Below, piece after piece: positions 8,589-17,850 of a stretch of DNA of 56,484 nucleotides (positions within the stretch are counted from its first letter, which is position 1; every line of letters begins with the position of its first letter). The position numbers and the translations under genes are program-made. The DNA lies in the NCBI GenBank assembly GCA_002362385.1, contig DEUB01000062.1, forward strand, positions 1 to 56,484, read 5' to 3'. The notes beneath the pieces were generated by a model. The model did no database searches, had not been told where the DNA came from, and saw only the letters and a list, made by a program, of their open reading frames with translations. The stretch is from Lachnospiraceae bacterium UBA3273. GTDB lineage: Bacteria; Bacillota; Clostridia; Lachnospirales; Lachnospiraceae.

Positions 8589-11500
8589 TTATCTGACGCC
8601 GGCTTTGTGTAAGTCGGAGTTAAATTTGTTGAATTGTTTTGTGATCGCATCGTCCACGATCGTTTTCATTTCCCTGATATTGCTGTTGTTTACATCGCCC
8701 TGGACCTGTACTAAATTATCATAATGAATTTGTACGGACGGGGCGGCTTTTTCAATGAAAGGAATGTTTTCTACCGAACTGTCAGGGGCTATCCTGGGAA
8801 TAAATCGGTTAAACAGATCCATATTTGGCGCCAGTTTTAAAAATGCGTCGGCTTCGGCAGGGTTTAATACCAGTTCCCCGTCCTTTGCGGCAATCAGGGT
8901 GTCTTCGCCTACGGACTTGGCAATATAGTTTAGAGGGTTGTTATCATCTTTTGTGACAAGACCGCCTTTGGCAAAAGTATAAATATAATAATAATGATGT
9001 TTATATTTAGTTGATTTTAACTTATCTGCCTGTTCTCTTGTAAACCCTTTTCCGTTATTGTCATCTACAGTTTTGCCATCCATAGCAATAGCATAACGAG
9101 CATTATCAGAAGATGTATTACCCAAACCGCTTAAAGCGGCCATCATATCTCTGATTTTGCCCGCAGCGTTTGAGGCGGCATTACCTATGGAGCTCATACC
9201 GTTTACCAGCGAACTTACATCATATCCCCGTCCAAGGGCATTGATCAGGCTGGCATCTAACGCCTGGGCAACAGCGTTCAGGTTCGCAGCGCTGTACCAG
9301 GAAGCTGTCAGACTGTTTTGCAGGTTTTCGCTGTTCTGGTTATACATATTTGAGAGGGAGAGGGCGGCAGCATCGGCCTGGCTTTGAAGCCCGTATACGC
9401 TCTGGGCCATATTGCTCATATTAGTAAGAAAAGTACTTGCTCCGTTTCCCAATGTCTGGCCATAAGATGCGACGGCATTTTCGCCGGAATTCCAGGCAGC
9501 GGTTATGGATTCTGAAACAGTAATGCCATGTGCCTGTGCAATCAAAGCAATTTCACTGCCGATAAGCTGTGCGTTGGCTTTTACGGTTTCAAAGGAAAGC
9601 GCAATAACTGCCTCCCTGTCGCTGAGTGTTTCACGCAGTCTTTCTATTTCTGCATCTTTATCTGTTTCAAACTCTTCAAACTGTTGATCGAGAGCCGATT
9701 TTTGGGTATCTATGGAATGAGAATGTTCATAATCTGCCAGTTCTTCTTTTGCCTGTGCAAGCTGTTCTTCCAATCTTTTTCTTTTTGCCACAGTAGAAGC
9801 GGTGTCATCATTCTGCATTGCCGCAATCTGGCGTTCGATATCCGTAACGGATTTGGTTTTCTCGCTGATGGATTTGCGGTACTCGTATAATTCCTCTTCG
9901 GCATCAAGTGCATTCTTTTTGGAAGAGATCAGTTCCTTCATGGCGTCGATCTCGTCCTCAATAGCCGTTACCATGGTTTCAACCCGTTCTTTGTTCAAAG
10001 ATATAATAGAATCCTTGGCGGCTTCGGAGGCATTGACCTCATCCCACTGGGCTTTTTTTAAATCGGCAAGCTTGTCGGCGTATTCCGTAGCCGAGTATTC
10101 TCCGTTAGCAAAGGCTTCATTGAGCTTTGCGATTTCTTCCGCATACATATTTGCGGCATAGACGGATTTTTCATATTCCTGGGCATATAATCCCAGCTGG
10201 GTAAGTCCTTCCTTGCTCCAGTTCCCTTCGGCATCTGAAACATCCGCATCATTGATCAGACCTGTGAGGTTTTTCATTTCATCAGATAAGTTGTCAAAAT
10301 TTTCCTGTATTCTTTTGATAATATCCCAGTGCAGGTCTTGTATGGCGTTGTTAAATTCTTCGATATCCTTTTTACAGTCCAGAATAGAGCTGTCCACTTT
10401 ATTGAAAGCGTCTATGATCTCAAGCCATTCTTCCGAGCCTTTTTCAATGAGACCGTTGTCAAGTCCTGAGGCAAGTTCGTCGGCAAGGGCCTGTCTTTCC
10501 TGTTCTAAAATGGTTAACTGACCTTCTGATTCTTTGATGAGCCCCTGATAAAAGCCTGTTCCGATCAACTGGCCGGCTTCCTTAAATAAGGCTATCTGTT
10601 TCTGTATAAAATCCTGGGCATCGGTGGAAATATCAAAGCGGTTTGTAAAATCCGATATGATATTATTGAATTTATCGAGTTCAAGCTGTCTTAATTCTTT
10701 TTTCAGGCTGCCCAGTTCCTGTTTGCAGTCGGCAACCTTGTCCGCCCAGTTCTGATATTCTTTAATGGCTTCCACAACATCTTCGTTGCCGGAGCCGATG
10801 AAATTTGTTAAAGATACGCTGCCTTCAGTTATTTTACTTTGTAAATCGGCAGGAATCTTTGCAAGAGCTTCGGACGCCTTTTGCTGGTACATGGCCAGGG
10901 CGTCGGTCTGGTTATTGATAGATTCTTTATTGATGCCTATTTGGGCATCGATCAGCCGATTTTTAGCAAATGAGCCAAAAACATTTTCCAGATTCGTATT
11001 CAGCAGATCCAGCGCATCGTTTAATACGTCTGTACGACGTTCAAAAAAGTCAAAAAGTTCTTCGTAGGTATCCTCTATTTCCTGAGCAGAGGCTTGGGCG
11101 GCCTGGCCGGCATCGTTCAATGCATTTGCAATACCGGAGCCGCCGTTATATGTGGCCTGTGGTATTTCAATATCATAGTTTGCCATATTGGCGCCTGCTT
11201 CGGAGAGAATGCGGTTTATCTGATTGGATACGTTGGTTCTGACTGTTTCGCTGAAAATATAATCAGAAGAGGCCATTCTGGCTTTTAAGGCTTCCAGTCT
11301 GCTTAAGACTTCCGTACTGTATCCGGCTGTTTTGGCAAGATTTATCATGTTTTGGCAATCCGCTGCAGTGGATATGACAGCGCCGTTACAATATTGTTTC
11401 TGTATAGCATAATAAGCAAGTTGTCTTGCCGTAACTTCTGAAATCTGACCTTCCGTTAATAAAGAATTGATTTCATCATAGGTAACTGCGGACAGATTGA

Positions 11501-13526
11501 TGGAATATTTTGCAGCTATGGCTTCTGCCTGTACTAATGTTCCATAGGAAGCCGCCAGTTTTGCGTTGACGATTTCCTGGGCATTTGAGATTCCCATGGA
11601 CTCTAGCTGTGAAATGATGAGAGCTTTATTCCGGTCGGTTACCGTATCTAAAATGCCGGAGGCCTGTAAATACTGGTCTGCCACGGTAGTTACTGCTTTC
11701 GTTAGTTCTTCCGTGGTGGAAGAGGAGTCGCTTAATACGGATAATGCGCCGTCAACGGCGGAGGTATCAAAGTTTTCAAGAGACAGGAAATAGTCGGAAA
11801 TAGCGGCTAAATCGTCTAAGGAAAAAGAGCCGTTTTCATCGTAGTTGATTATTGCGGAATCTAAGGTATTAAGCTGGGATTGTAGATCACTCAGGGATGA
11901 CACGGAGTCGGATATAGATGTTTTTAACAGTTCCGATGCATCTTTTTGATTCAGTATGGCTTCTGATGCCAGATCAAGGGCAGTTCTGTATTCCTCCTGT
12001 GATAATCTGGCTTTTCCGGTCTCTAATTTAATTTGCTCAATTGCACTGGCAAATTCGTTTGAGTTTGCAATATCTAATTCGCTGTCCGTAAGGGTATCGG
12101 CAAAATTTGCAAATTCTATATCCCCGTACTCAAGGGTAGAGCCGTTATAGCGTCTGCCCGCATATTTTACTTTTAAGGCGTCTAATTCCTGCCGGGCGTT
12201 TGCAAGGCTCTCATCATCAATACCCAGTACCAGTTTTAATGCAAGCTGGTCACTTTCGTCCGTAATGTTCAACCGAGTTAAAAGCTTTTCATAGATTTCC
12301 TGGGCCTGCCTTGAATAATCGGAATAACTGATGTTTGAATCCTGTAATGTGAACAGGCTTTCAAATAGTTTTTTGCTTACGTCAGATGATTTAATTCCAT
12401 TGTATAATGCTGTGAATTCATTGGAATCGATCATAGCGGCAGAAGCGTAATCCAATAAGGAAGTACGGAGATTTCTCTCAAAATCAGTGTAGGCATTTTC
12501 ATCTAGTTGTGGCAGAAGATTCATATAAGATTCTCGAACCTCATCTGTGATGGCATTTAAATCATCTGCATACAATTGAGATTTGCTAAGTGCACCATCT
12601 AATGTGGTCTGCCAGTTAAAAACATTTTCGGCCCAAAATTGAACATCGTCGCTATCAGGATTAGATCTGATCAAGGCCTGATTTCGAGCAATTTCGTCCT
12701 GAGCCTGTTTTATTAAAGCGTCTTCTTTTTCTTTTTTTTTCAGATTTTCTTCATAGTCTTCAACAGAAGTATCAATGAGTTCTTTGGATTCTTCAACGGC
12801 ACTATTATGCTTTGTTTCTGCTAAGTTCCGGTATTCCTGAATCTGTTCCTGGATTTTGCCGGTATTTGCCAGAATGGCATCTCCTTCATCGGAATAGCCG
12901 ATAATCAGGTCTTCAGACATGTCAGCTATTTTTTTCGCTGATTCATACCATTCATCGCTGTATTTTGCCGCATTGTTATACTGTTCTAAAAGTTGTTTCA
13001 GCTCATTTTCCTGTTGAGTAAATGAACGGGCTTCGCTGTTTGCAGAATCAATGCTTTTCTGCATCTCGGCTCTGTGTTCTCTTTGGCGTTTTAATACTTG
13101 TTCGGCAGAATGATACCATGCTATATATGCACCGCCTGCGGCAAGCGCAGCAACAGAGATTGCGGCTATCAGTTCAGGCTGTGAAGCTAAAGTCGCTCCT
13201 AATCCTGTAAAAATCGATTTAATATTTAATGCGGATGAAGATGCTTCTGTTTGTGCAGCAGATAGTGTGGCAGTTTTAACGGCTGTATCTAATTCTGCAT
13301 CTGCCAAGCCCTTTGCCATAAATACAGCCTGAGCCTGAGCTTCTGTCAGATCCATCTGTCCTGCAGCTGATTTAACTGTCTCGAGGGAATAGTCGGAGAG
13401 TGCTCCGGCCATTTTTTTCAGTGTTTCATCCGCAGCATCTGATCCTTTAAAATCAGACATTTGCTCGAATACATTTAAAATATCTTTTGCTGCGTTAATA
13501 GAATTGCCCAGATTATTTAATCGCAT
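8589..13526 (-). CDS. tail tape measure protein, main part (5'-truncated by an insert)
   Basis: A 1645-residue open frame, alanine- and glutamine-rich, mostly helical coiled coil, with hydrophobic stretches near residues 110-135 (LIAAISVAALAAGGAYIAWY). It ends with a compact domain containing FAKGGLVTKDDNNPLNYIAK, a motif typical of phage tape measures. The tape measure sets tail length and passes DNA or triggers ejection. The first residues MRLNNLGNSINAAKD are probably not the true start: no ribosome binding site precedes this ATG. The expected N-terminal part lies at 13,903-14,409, across a 376-base structured insert. If the insert is spliced, the joined protein is about 1,800 residues. Confidence 0.88.
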   Translation of the reverse strand: MRLNNLGNSINAAKDILNVFEQMSDFKGSDAADETLKKMAGALSDYSLETVKSAAGQMDLTEAQAQAVFMAKGLADAELDTAVKTATLSAAQTEASSSALNIKSIFTGLGATLASQPELIAAISVAALAAGGAYIAWYHSAEQVLKRQREHRAEMQKSIDSANSEARSFTQQENELKQLLEQYNNAAKYSDEWYESAKKIADMSEDLIIGYSDEGDAILANTGKIQEQIQEYRNLAETKHNSAVEESKELIDTSVEDYEENLKKKEKEDALIKQAQDEIARNQALIRSNPDSDDVQFWAENVFNWQTTLDGALSKSQLYADDLNAITDEVRESYMNLLPQLDENAYTDFERNLRTSLLDYASAAMIDSNEFTALYNGIKSSDVSKKLFESLFTLQDSNISYSDYSRQAQEIYEKLLTRLNITDESDQLALKLVLGIDDESLANARQELDALKVKYAGRRYNGSTLEYGDIEFANFADTLTDSELDIANSNEFASAIEQIKLETGKARLSQEEYRTALDLASEAILNQKDASELLKTSISDSVSSLSDLQSQLNTLDSAIINYDENGSFSLDDLAAISDYFLSLENFDTSAVDGALSVLSDSSSTTEELTKAVTTVADQYLQASGILDTVTDRNKALIISQLESMGISNAQEIVNAKLAASYGTLVQAEAIAAKYSINLSAVTYDEINSLLTEGQISEVTARQLAYYAIQKQYCNGAVISTAADCQNMINLAKTAGYSTEVLSRLEALKARMASSDYIFSETVRTNVSNQINRILSEAGANMANYDIEIPQATYNGGSGIANALNDAGQAAQASAQEIEDTYEELFDFFERRTDVLNDALDLLNTNLENVFGSFAKNRLIDAQIGINKESINNQTDALAMYQQKASEALAKIPADLQSKITEGSVSLTNFIGSGNEDVVEAIKEYQNWADKVADCKQELGSLKKELRQLELDKFNNIISDFTNRFDISTDAQDFIQKQIALFKEAGQLIGTGFYQGLIKESEGQLTILEQERQALADELASGLDNGLIEKGSEEWLEIIDAFNKVDSSILDCKKDIEEFNNAIQDLHWDIIKRIQENFDNLSDEMKNLTGLINDADVSDAEGNWSKEGLTQLGLYAQEYEKSVYAANMYAEEIAKLNEAFANGEYSATEYADKLADLKKAQWDEVNASEAAKDSIISLNKERVETMVTAIEDEIDAMKELISSKKNALDAEEELYEYRKSISEKTKSVTDIERQIAAMQNDDTASTVAKRKRLEEQLAQAKEELADYEHSHSIDTQKSALDQQFEEFETDKDAEIERLRETLSDREAVIALSFETVKANAQLIGSEIALIAQAHGITVSESITAAWNSGENAVASYGQTLGNGASTFLTNMSNMAQSVYGLQSQADAAALSLSNMYNQNSENLQNSLTASWYSAANLNAVAQALDASLINALGRGYDVSSLVNGMSSIGNAASNAAGKIRDMMAALSGLGNTSSDNARYAIAMDGKTVDDNNGKGFTREQADKLKSTKYKHHYYYIYTFAKGGLVTKDDNNPLNYIAKSVGEDTLIAAKDGELVLNPAEADAFLKLAPNMDLFNRFIPRIAPDSSVENIPFIEKAAPSVQIHYDNLVQVQGDVNNSNIREMKTIVDDAITKQFNKFNSDLHKAGVR

Positions 13527-13902
13527 AGTAGGATATTTAAAGATGGTACGGCAATGAATGTGCCGATAAATTTTAATGGTTGGATTTTGAGTCCAAACGT
13601 ATTACTGAAATTTATAAAATCGCAATACGCACTATACCTTAAAAGCATATTCAATGAGGCAGAATATACTCTGAGGATGGGTATGTCTCTGACCATACAT
13701 TCTTATTTGCTGTTTTATTCCCGTCTATAGGGGTTATTCAGCTAGAAATGATTCTTAAGAATATGTGGGGCTGATTACGCCTTGTTAACAGCACTTAGGC
13801 CTGCCTTACGTTTTCACATAAGTTACCATATGCCGAACATTCTGTTTTTTCTGCTTTCGCACATTTACGTATACCGTTACCGGTTCCGCTTTAGTCGAAT
13901 GT
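13527..13902 (-). other. structured non-coding insert splitting the tape measure gene
   Basis: On the gene strand there is no long reading frame, but there are many paired segments: a 7-bp stem with a GAAA loop (13,805-13,822), ACCG-GTAA-CGGT (13,873-13,884), a CGGCA/TGCCG hairpin (13,549-13,565), and an 8-bp long-range pair GAATGTTC (13,835-13,842) with GAACATTC (13,897-13,904). GNRA loops and long-range pairing suggest a ribozyme-type intron or the remnant of an RNA-bearing mobile element. I could not find the canonical group I P7 pair or group II domain V, so the class is open. On the plus strand a 58-codon frame (13,554-13,730, MNVPINFNGWILSPN...) also exists, of doubtful meaning. Confidence 0.5.
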
Positions 13903-14409
13903 TCATAAGCTGCTTCCAGCAATTACTCCTCGTTGGTTTATTTTAAAGCTCCCAAACGCATGGATTTGTACTATGAACCGTTTTATCATTTCCTTATCCA
14001 TGTTAGACCGACTTAAAATCCGGGCAATTTTAAGTACCTTTCGGCGATCTAAGCTTTCGAAAATAGGCGCTAAAGGAGAATCCTTTCCGCCGTTCATTAT
14101 TTTGGCCACTTCGGCTATTTGTTTGATAAAAGAGGAAAACTCTTTATATTTGGCTGAGACAGTGGAAATCCAGCTGACATCAAATAGTCCTTTCTGTCCA
14201 TCCGACAGCTTTTGGGTAGCCTGTCCCAATGACTGGAAGCCGGCTTCCAATTCGCTGATTGCTTTTTTATCTAATTTGATACGACTGACCTGTACCTCCA
14301 GATCCTTGATCTGGGACAGGAGTTTTTTCAGGTCTTTTTCTATTAACTTTTTTGATGCGGCCTGGTCAATACCAACGACAATTTTGTTATCGACATTTCC
14401 GTTTGCCAT
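13903..14409 (-). CDS. tail tape measure protein, N-terminal part
   Basis: A 168-residue frame starting MANGNVDNKIVVGIDQAASK with a GGATGGTGA site. Its first 70 residues (coiled coil with QIKDLEVQVSRIKLDKKAIS) match the usual beginning of Clostridia prophage tape measures. The last 20-25 residues (after about MIKRF) look unrelated and are probably translated insert sequence. The phase relative to the 1645-residue frame differs, so the parts can only join by removal of the insert. It lies downstream of the coiled-coil membrane protein, the normal place for a tape measure. Confidence 0.75.
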   Translation of the reverse strand: MANGNVDNKIVVGIDQAASKKLIEKDLKKLLSQIKDLEVQVSRIKLDKKAISELEAGFQSLGQATQKLSDGQKGLFDVSWISTVSAKYKEFSSFIKQIAEVAKIMNGGKDSPLAPIFESLDRRKVLKIARILSRSNMDKEMIKRFIVQIHAFGSFKINQRGVIAGSSL

Positions 14410-14438
14410 TTCATCACCATCCTGACTTTTCGTTATAT

Positions 14439-15011
14439 TTATATTTTATCAACCTTTTCCCAGGCATACATTTCCTTCTGGACTACGCTGTGTACGAAGC
14501 TGTTCTGACCGTCTGCAGCTTCATATTCTTCGATCAAATCTTCCAATGCTTCTAACTCCATATCGTTGATCTTTCCGACGGAGTGGTAATATCTGTAGGA
14601 ACGGCTGATCTTGTCTTTTAATTCAGCCCGGATCCGTTTATTGTTCCTTTGCTCGCTTTCCTGAAAGCGTTTATCCGTATGAGCCTGCATGGCATCAATT
14701 TTTTCGGAAATCGTAAAAAGGGATTGGGCAAGTTCTTTTTGGGTGTCCGTAAGCTCTTTCTGAATGGCAAAAGACTGCTCTCTGTCATGGACCCGGTTTT
14801 CCATAATTGTTTTAATTGCCGCCTGATTCTCCTGAATGGTTGTTAAAAGCTTTTGACGGCTTTGTTTTCTTTGGTAAAGGTTATTAAAGAAATCCGAGAT
14901 CGTGCCGCGGTTTTTAAAAAGAGTCCAGAAGCATAAAAAACAGATCATTACGGCGGCAAGTATAATGGGGGGATTTACTGTAGACAGATAATTAATTAAT
15001 AAATCATTCAT
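14439..15011 (-). CDS. coiled-coil membrane protein of the lysis/tail cluster
   Basis: A 190-residue protein with one N-terminal membrane segment (about residues 16-34, IILAAVMICFLCFW) followed by a long coiled coil and a C-terminal conserved-looking block (LKDKISRSYRYYHSVGKIND, then LEDLIEEYEAADGQNSFVHS). Proteins of this form are common beside holin and endolysin genes in Clostridia prophages. A role as holin partner or spanin-like helper is possible but not shown. It follows the small holin-like gene at 15,032-15,331. Confidence 0.65.
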   Translation of the reverse strand: MNDLLINYLSTVNPPIILAAVMICFLCFWTLFKNRGTISDFFNNLYQRKQSRQKLLTTIQENQAAIKTIMENRVHDREQSFAIQKELTDTQKELAQSLFTISEKIDAMQAHTDKRFQESEQRNNKRIRAELKDKISRSYRYYHSVGKINDMELEALEDLIEEYEAADGQNSFVHSVVQKEMYAWEKVDKI

Positions 15012-15031
15012 AGGGAAAACATCTGCCTTTC

Positions 15032-15331
15032 CTATTTACATGTAAATTGTTCTATGGCCTGTTTTACCTTATCAAAGCCGACCATGGCGGTCAGCCCGCT
15101 GGCAAGCCCCATCAGAACCATGTAAATGACGTTGTTGGCAGTAAAGGGGACTGCATTCAGCCGGTAATAGACGGCCGTTCCGCATCCGCCCACGATCAAG
15201 GCGGTAATCAGCGTTATCAGGTTGTAAGACAGGTCTGCCTTATTTGCAGCCATATTTTTAATGCCTTCGGTAACCAGACTGCTGATGACCGAGAAGGCGG
15301 ATAATAAAATTAAAAAAGTGGTCATATTCAT
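15032..15331 (-). CDS. holin-like membrane protein
   Basis: A 99-residue protein with three predicted membrane segments (FLILLSAFSVISSLVTEGI; ITLITALIVGGCGTAVYY; VIYMVLMGLASGLTAMVGF) and a charged tail ending EQFTCK. Size, topology and its place directly after the endolysin gene fit a holin that makes pores in the cytoplasmic membrane so that endolysin can reach the wall. The ribosome binding site is weak (AGAGAG). The holin call rests on context and topology rather than a diagnostic motif. Confidence 0.75.
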   Translation of the reverse strand: MNMTTFLILLSAFSVISSLVTEGIKNMAANKADLSYNLITLITALIVGGCGTAVYYRLNAVPFTANNVIYMVLMGLASGLTAMVGFDKVKQAIEQFTCK

Positions 15332-15402
15332 AGAGTCAACATCTCTCTTTCATTTTATATAAATATCCGGGTAGGGCAGAGGTCTTTATGAAATCCGGTG
15401 CC

Positions 15403-16308
15403 TTAACTGGAAAAAGCTTTCTGCCATGTTTGTCTCCCCACGATACCGTCCTGCATAAGACCGTATGCTTCCTGGAAGGAAAGAGTGGCGTTAAGCGTGG
15501 TTTCCTGAAAATCTCCGTCAATTTCTCCGGGAAGAAAGCCGCAGCAGATGAGGCAGGCCTGCCAGATCGTGACAAGAATGCCTGTGGATCCTTTTTTCAA
15601 AATATGAAAAGAGGCGGCGGTTTTGGACTCGCTGCCCCAGAGACCGTCTATACGAACACAGCCGGTTTCTTTTTGAAATGCCTTCAGCAAGGCGGCTCTC
15701 GTTTTGGGACCAAAGATGCCGTCGGCAGCAAGCCCTGTTTTGTAACGGGCATTCAACCATGCCTGAATGGATTTAATATTCCCCTCGGGGGTATTGACCT
15801 TCACATCAGGTGCAGCAGAGGGAGAGGTAAGCGGCCGAGGGGAGTCTGCATCTGATGGGGTGGGGCCGGATAAGGGCTTTAAAAACAGCTGTTTTTCGGC
15901 TTCCCGTCTCCTGCAAAGCCCGGGAAGTACTTTACCTCCGGCTTTTTGATAGGCCGTTATCTTTTCTGCAATTTCAGCAAGGCTTCTGGTTCCTGAGGCG
16001 GTCAGCTGATCGATGGAACCGATATTGTAGGCAAAGCTGACCAATGCGTCGAACTGGTTCTGGTTCCAGTGATAGCGGTAGTCGTATTTTAAGACCTTCT
16101 GTTCATAGGATTTCAGTCCTTCTTTTAATAAGGCGTCAGCCTTTGCCTGGGTAATGGTGGTGCCCATGGTCAAAGCTTTACCGTCTATGGGCTTGGTCCA
16201 CCCGTAGCCTATGGTAATAACGCCTACGGCGTCTTTGTAGGCGGATAAACGACAGCCTTCAAATCTTTTGATCAGATTGATCCCATAGTTTGAAATGGTA
16301 ATTGCCAT
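15403..16308 (-). CDS. endolysin: T4-type lysozyme with peptidoglycan-binding repeats
   Basis: A 301-residue protein with an AGGAGG site. Residues 10-145 are a GH24 lysozyme (muramidase) domain: RFEGCRLSAYKDAVG with the catalytic Glu at 17, then TIGYGWT. A proline-rich linker follows near residue 155. The C-terminus has two PG_binding_1 repeats (NIKSIQAWLNARYKTGLAAD with DGIFGPKT, and the degenerate repeat with EIDGDF and DGIVGRQTW). It cleaves the glycan strands of peptidoglycan for host lysis. Placed before the holin-like gene and upstream of the tape measure, which is an F-type tailocin-like arrangement rather than the usual late position. Confidence 0.93.
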   Translation of the reverse strand: MAITISNYGINLIKRFEGCRLSAYKDAVGVITIGYGWTKPIDGKALTMGTTITQAKADALLKEGLKSYEQKVLKYDYRYHWNQNQFDALVSFAYNIGSIDQLTASGTRSLAEIAEKITAYQKAGGKVLPGLCRRREAEKQLFLKPLSGPTPSDADSPRPLTSPSAAPDVKVNTPEGNIKSIQAWLNARYKTGLAADGIFGPKTRAALLKAFQKETGCVRIDGLWGSESKTAASFHILKKGSTGILVTIWQACLICCGFLPGEIDGDFQETTLNATLSFQEAYGLMQDGIVGRQTWQKAFSS

Positions 16309-16366
16309 TTTGCATCCTCCTTTTCTTATTTTGCTATCTATGTGATTGCTGTTACTTGTATGGATA

Positions 16367-17479
16367 TTAGTTCATGTCCGGGGTTTTCAGTCTGGCGGCG
16401 GATTCTTTTAAGACCCGGCAGAAATAGTCTAATTCTTCTTTTGTTTCCTGTCCGCTAAATGTAATACGTATACAGCTGTGAATGTCTTTTTCGTCCATGC
16501 CTATGGCGGATAAAGCATCGGAAGGGTCCAGGCTTTTCGCATTGCAGGCGGAGCCTGTGGATACCTGAATGCCTTTTAGGTCTAAAAGCATCATCAAAGC
16601 TTCTCCTTCAATGCCCTGGAAACAGATATACAGATTATGGGGCAGCCTGTCTGTAAGGCTGCCCACCAGATAAGTGCCGGGAATGCTTGTACGGATAAAA
16701 TCAAGAACATGATCGCGGTTTTTGGAGGAGACAAAAGAATAGTCGTAGTGTTCAAGGGCTTTGCCTAAAGAAGCGATTCCCAGCACATTTTCGGTGCCGC
16801 CCCACAGTCCCTTCTCCTGTGCGCCGTAGATCAGAGGTTCAATTTCAATAGAGGGCTTTTTATAAAAAACGCCGCAGCCTTTCAGTGCGCCCAGCTTATG
16901 GGCAGAAAATCCGCACATATCCACATCCGCATTTTTCACATCGAAAGGGATGGAAGGGATGCTTCCGGTACAATCTACATAAACAGTGCCTTTATAGCGG
17001 TGGACGATCCCAATGATCTTATCTACAGGCTGGATGGTCCCGATCTCGGAATTGGCATATTCTATCACAACAAAAGGCGTTCTGCTCTGTCCACAAAGCT
17101 GTTTTTCCAGGTCTGTCAGATCAAGAAAGCCCTTTTTGTTTACTTTTAAGGGACGGCTTTCTTTATGGGAGGCGGCGCATTTTAAAATGGATTTATGGGC
17201 AAGGGGAGAGTAAAAAATATTGCAGTCGTGCCGGGAACAGTAACCCTTTATTGCCAGCGTATTGCTGGCGGAGCCGCCACATGTAAAGAAAATGTCATGT
17301 TCGGGGGCGTTGATAAATCCGGCTGTGTTTCTTCTGGCTTCCTCGATAACGGACTTTGTATGTAATCCAAGGGAATACAGAGAGGAAGGGTTTCCGAAAT
17401 CGTGAAGCAGCGATGATAAATATTGCCGCATGGGCGGGGATAACGGCGTGGTGGCCGCGTGGTCAAGGTAGATATTCAT
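16367..17479 (-). CDS. cysteine desulfurase-like PLP enzyme (NifS/IscS family)
   Basis: A 370-residue class V aminotransferase-fold protein. The start MNIYLDHAATTPLSPPM is preferred because GGAG lies just before it. Family signatures are present: YLDHAATTP, the PLP-binding FSAHKLGALKG, and the catalytic-cysteine loop STGSACNAKS. Such enzymes take sulfur from cysteine and hand it on as a persulfide for tRNA thiolation, Fe-S clusters or DNA phosphorothioation. No Dnd, Thi, MnmA or IscU partner is in the window. Sitting between tail and lysis genes is unusual and suggests a role in modifying a particle component or host RNA, but this is inference. Confidence 0.88.
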   Translation of the reverse strand: MNIYLDHAATTPLSPPMRQYLSSLLHDFGNPSSLYSLGLHTKSVIEEARRNTAGFINAPEHDIFFTCGGSASNTLAIKGYCSRHDCNIFYSPLAHKSILKCAASHKESRPLKVNKKGFLDLTDLEKQLCGQSRTPFVVIEYANSEIGTIQPVDKIIGIVHRYKGTVYVDCTGSIPSIPFDVKNADVDMCGFSAHKLGALKGCGVFYKKPSIEIEPLIYGAQEKGLWGGTENVLGIASLGKALEHYDYSFVSSKNRDHVLDFIRTSIPGTYLVGSLTDRLPHNLYICFQGIEGEALMMLLDLKGIQVSTGSACNAKSLDPSDALSAIGMDEKDIHSCIRITFSGQETKEELDYFCRVLKESAARLKTPDMN

Positions 17480-17580
17480 AAAGCTCTCCATTCTGCCGCC
17501 TAAGACGGGCAGAAGGCTATAGCGCATCCACCCGCCCTGTATAGGAAGATTTCAAAATAAATTTTGTGCCCATGAGAGGA

Positions 17581-17847
17581 TCATGACATGATTTCCTCAA
17601 TTGCCGCCCGAATTTCAGGCTTAAAGGCGGGAAGGCCGGATAGATCGCAGCGGCACAGTTCATCCTTTGCGGCGGCTTTGTTTTTTGACAGGGTATAGCC
17701 GTGGATGGCCAGGTATATTTTGTAGTGCTCCATGGTATCGGTAACGGACCGCCAGGACTTTAAAGAGTCTTTATTAAGACAGGAGCGGCAGAGGCGGTAA
17801 CCCCTGCCGCATATGGAGCAGCGTGCGTTTAAGGATTTTTCCGCCAT
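17581..17847 (-). CDS. small zinc-ribbon protein beside the tail-tube gene
   Basis: An 88-residue protein with CSICGRGYRLCRSC near the N-terminus, a two-CxxC zinc knuckle, followed by SWRSVTDTMEHYKIYLAIHG and a helical tail with two further Cys. It begins 3 bases after the stop of the tail-tube-like gene, so it is co-translated. Short zinc proteins in this slot occur in other gut siphophages; by position it could serve as a tail assembly chaperone or regulator. No function is proven. Confidence 0.7.
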   Translation of the reverse strand: MAEKSLNARCSICGRGYRLCRSCLNKDSLKSWRSVTDTMEHYKIYLAIHGYTLSKNKAAAKDELCRCDLSGLPAFKPEIRAAIEEIMS

Positions 17848-17850
17848 GGC

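Noticed and set aside
13580..13596. tRNA-like anticodon arm with loop CTCAAAA (Leu) on the minus strand
   Set aside because: The stem-loop is good, but no matching acceptor stem, D arm or canonical T loop surrounds it, so a tRNA gene is not supported.
13554..13730. 58-codon plus-strand frame in the tape-measure insert
   Set aside because: The ribosome binding site is weak, and the sequence matches nothing I recognise; not called as a gene.
13527..13902. Canonical group I or group II intron
   Set aside because: No P7 pair with the usual S element and no domain V hairpin could be found; only the general intron-like fold is reported.
15388..15855. 155-codon plus-strand frame opposite the endolysin
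   Set aside because: Antisense shadow of a clear lysozyme gene, no ribosome binding site.
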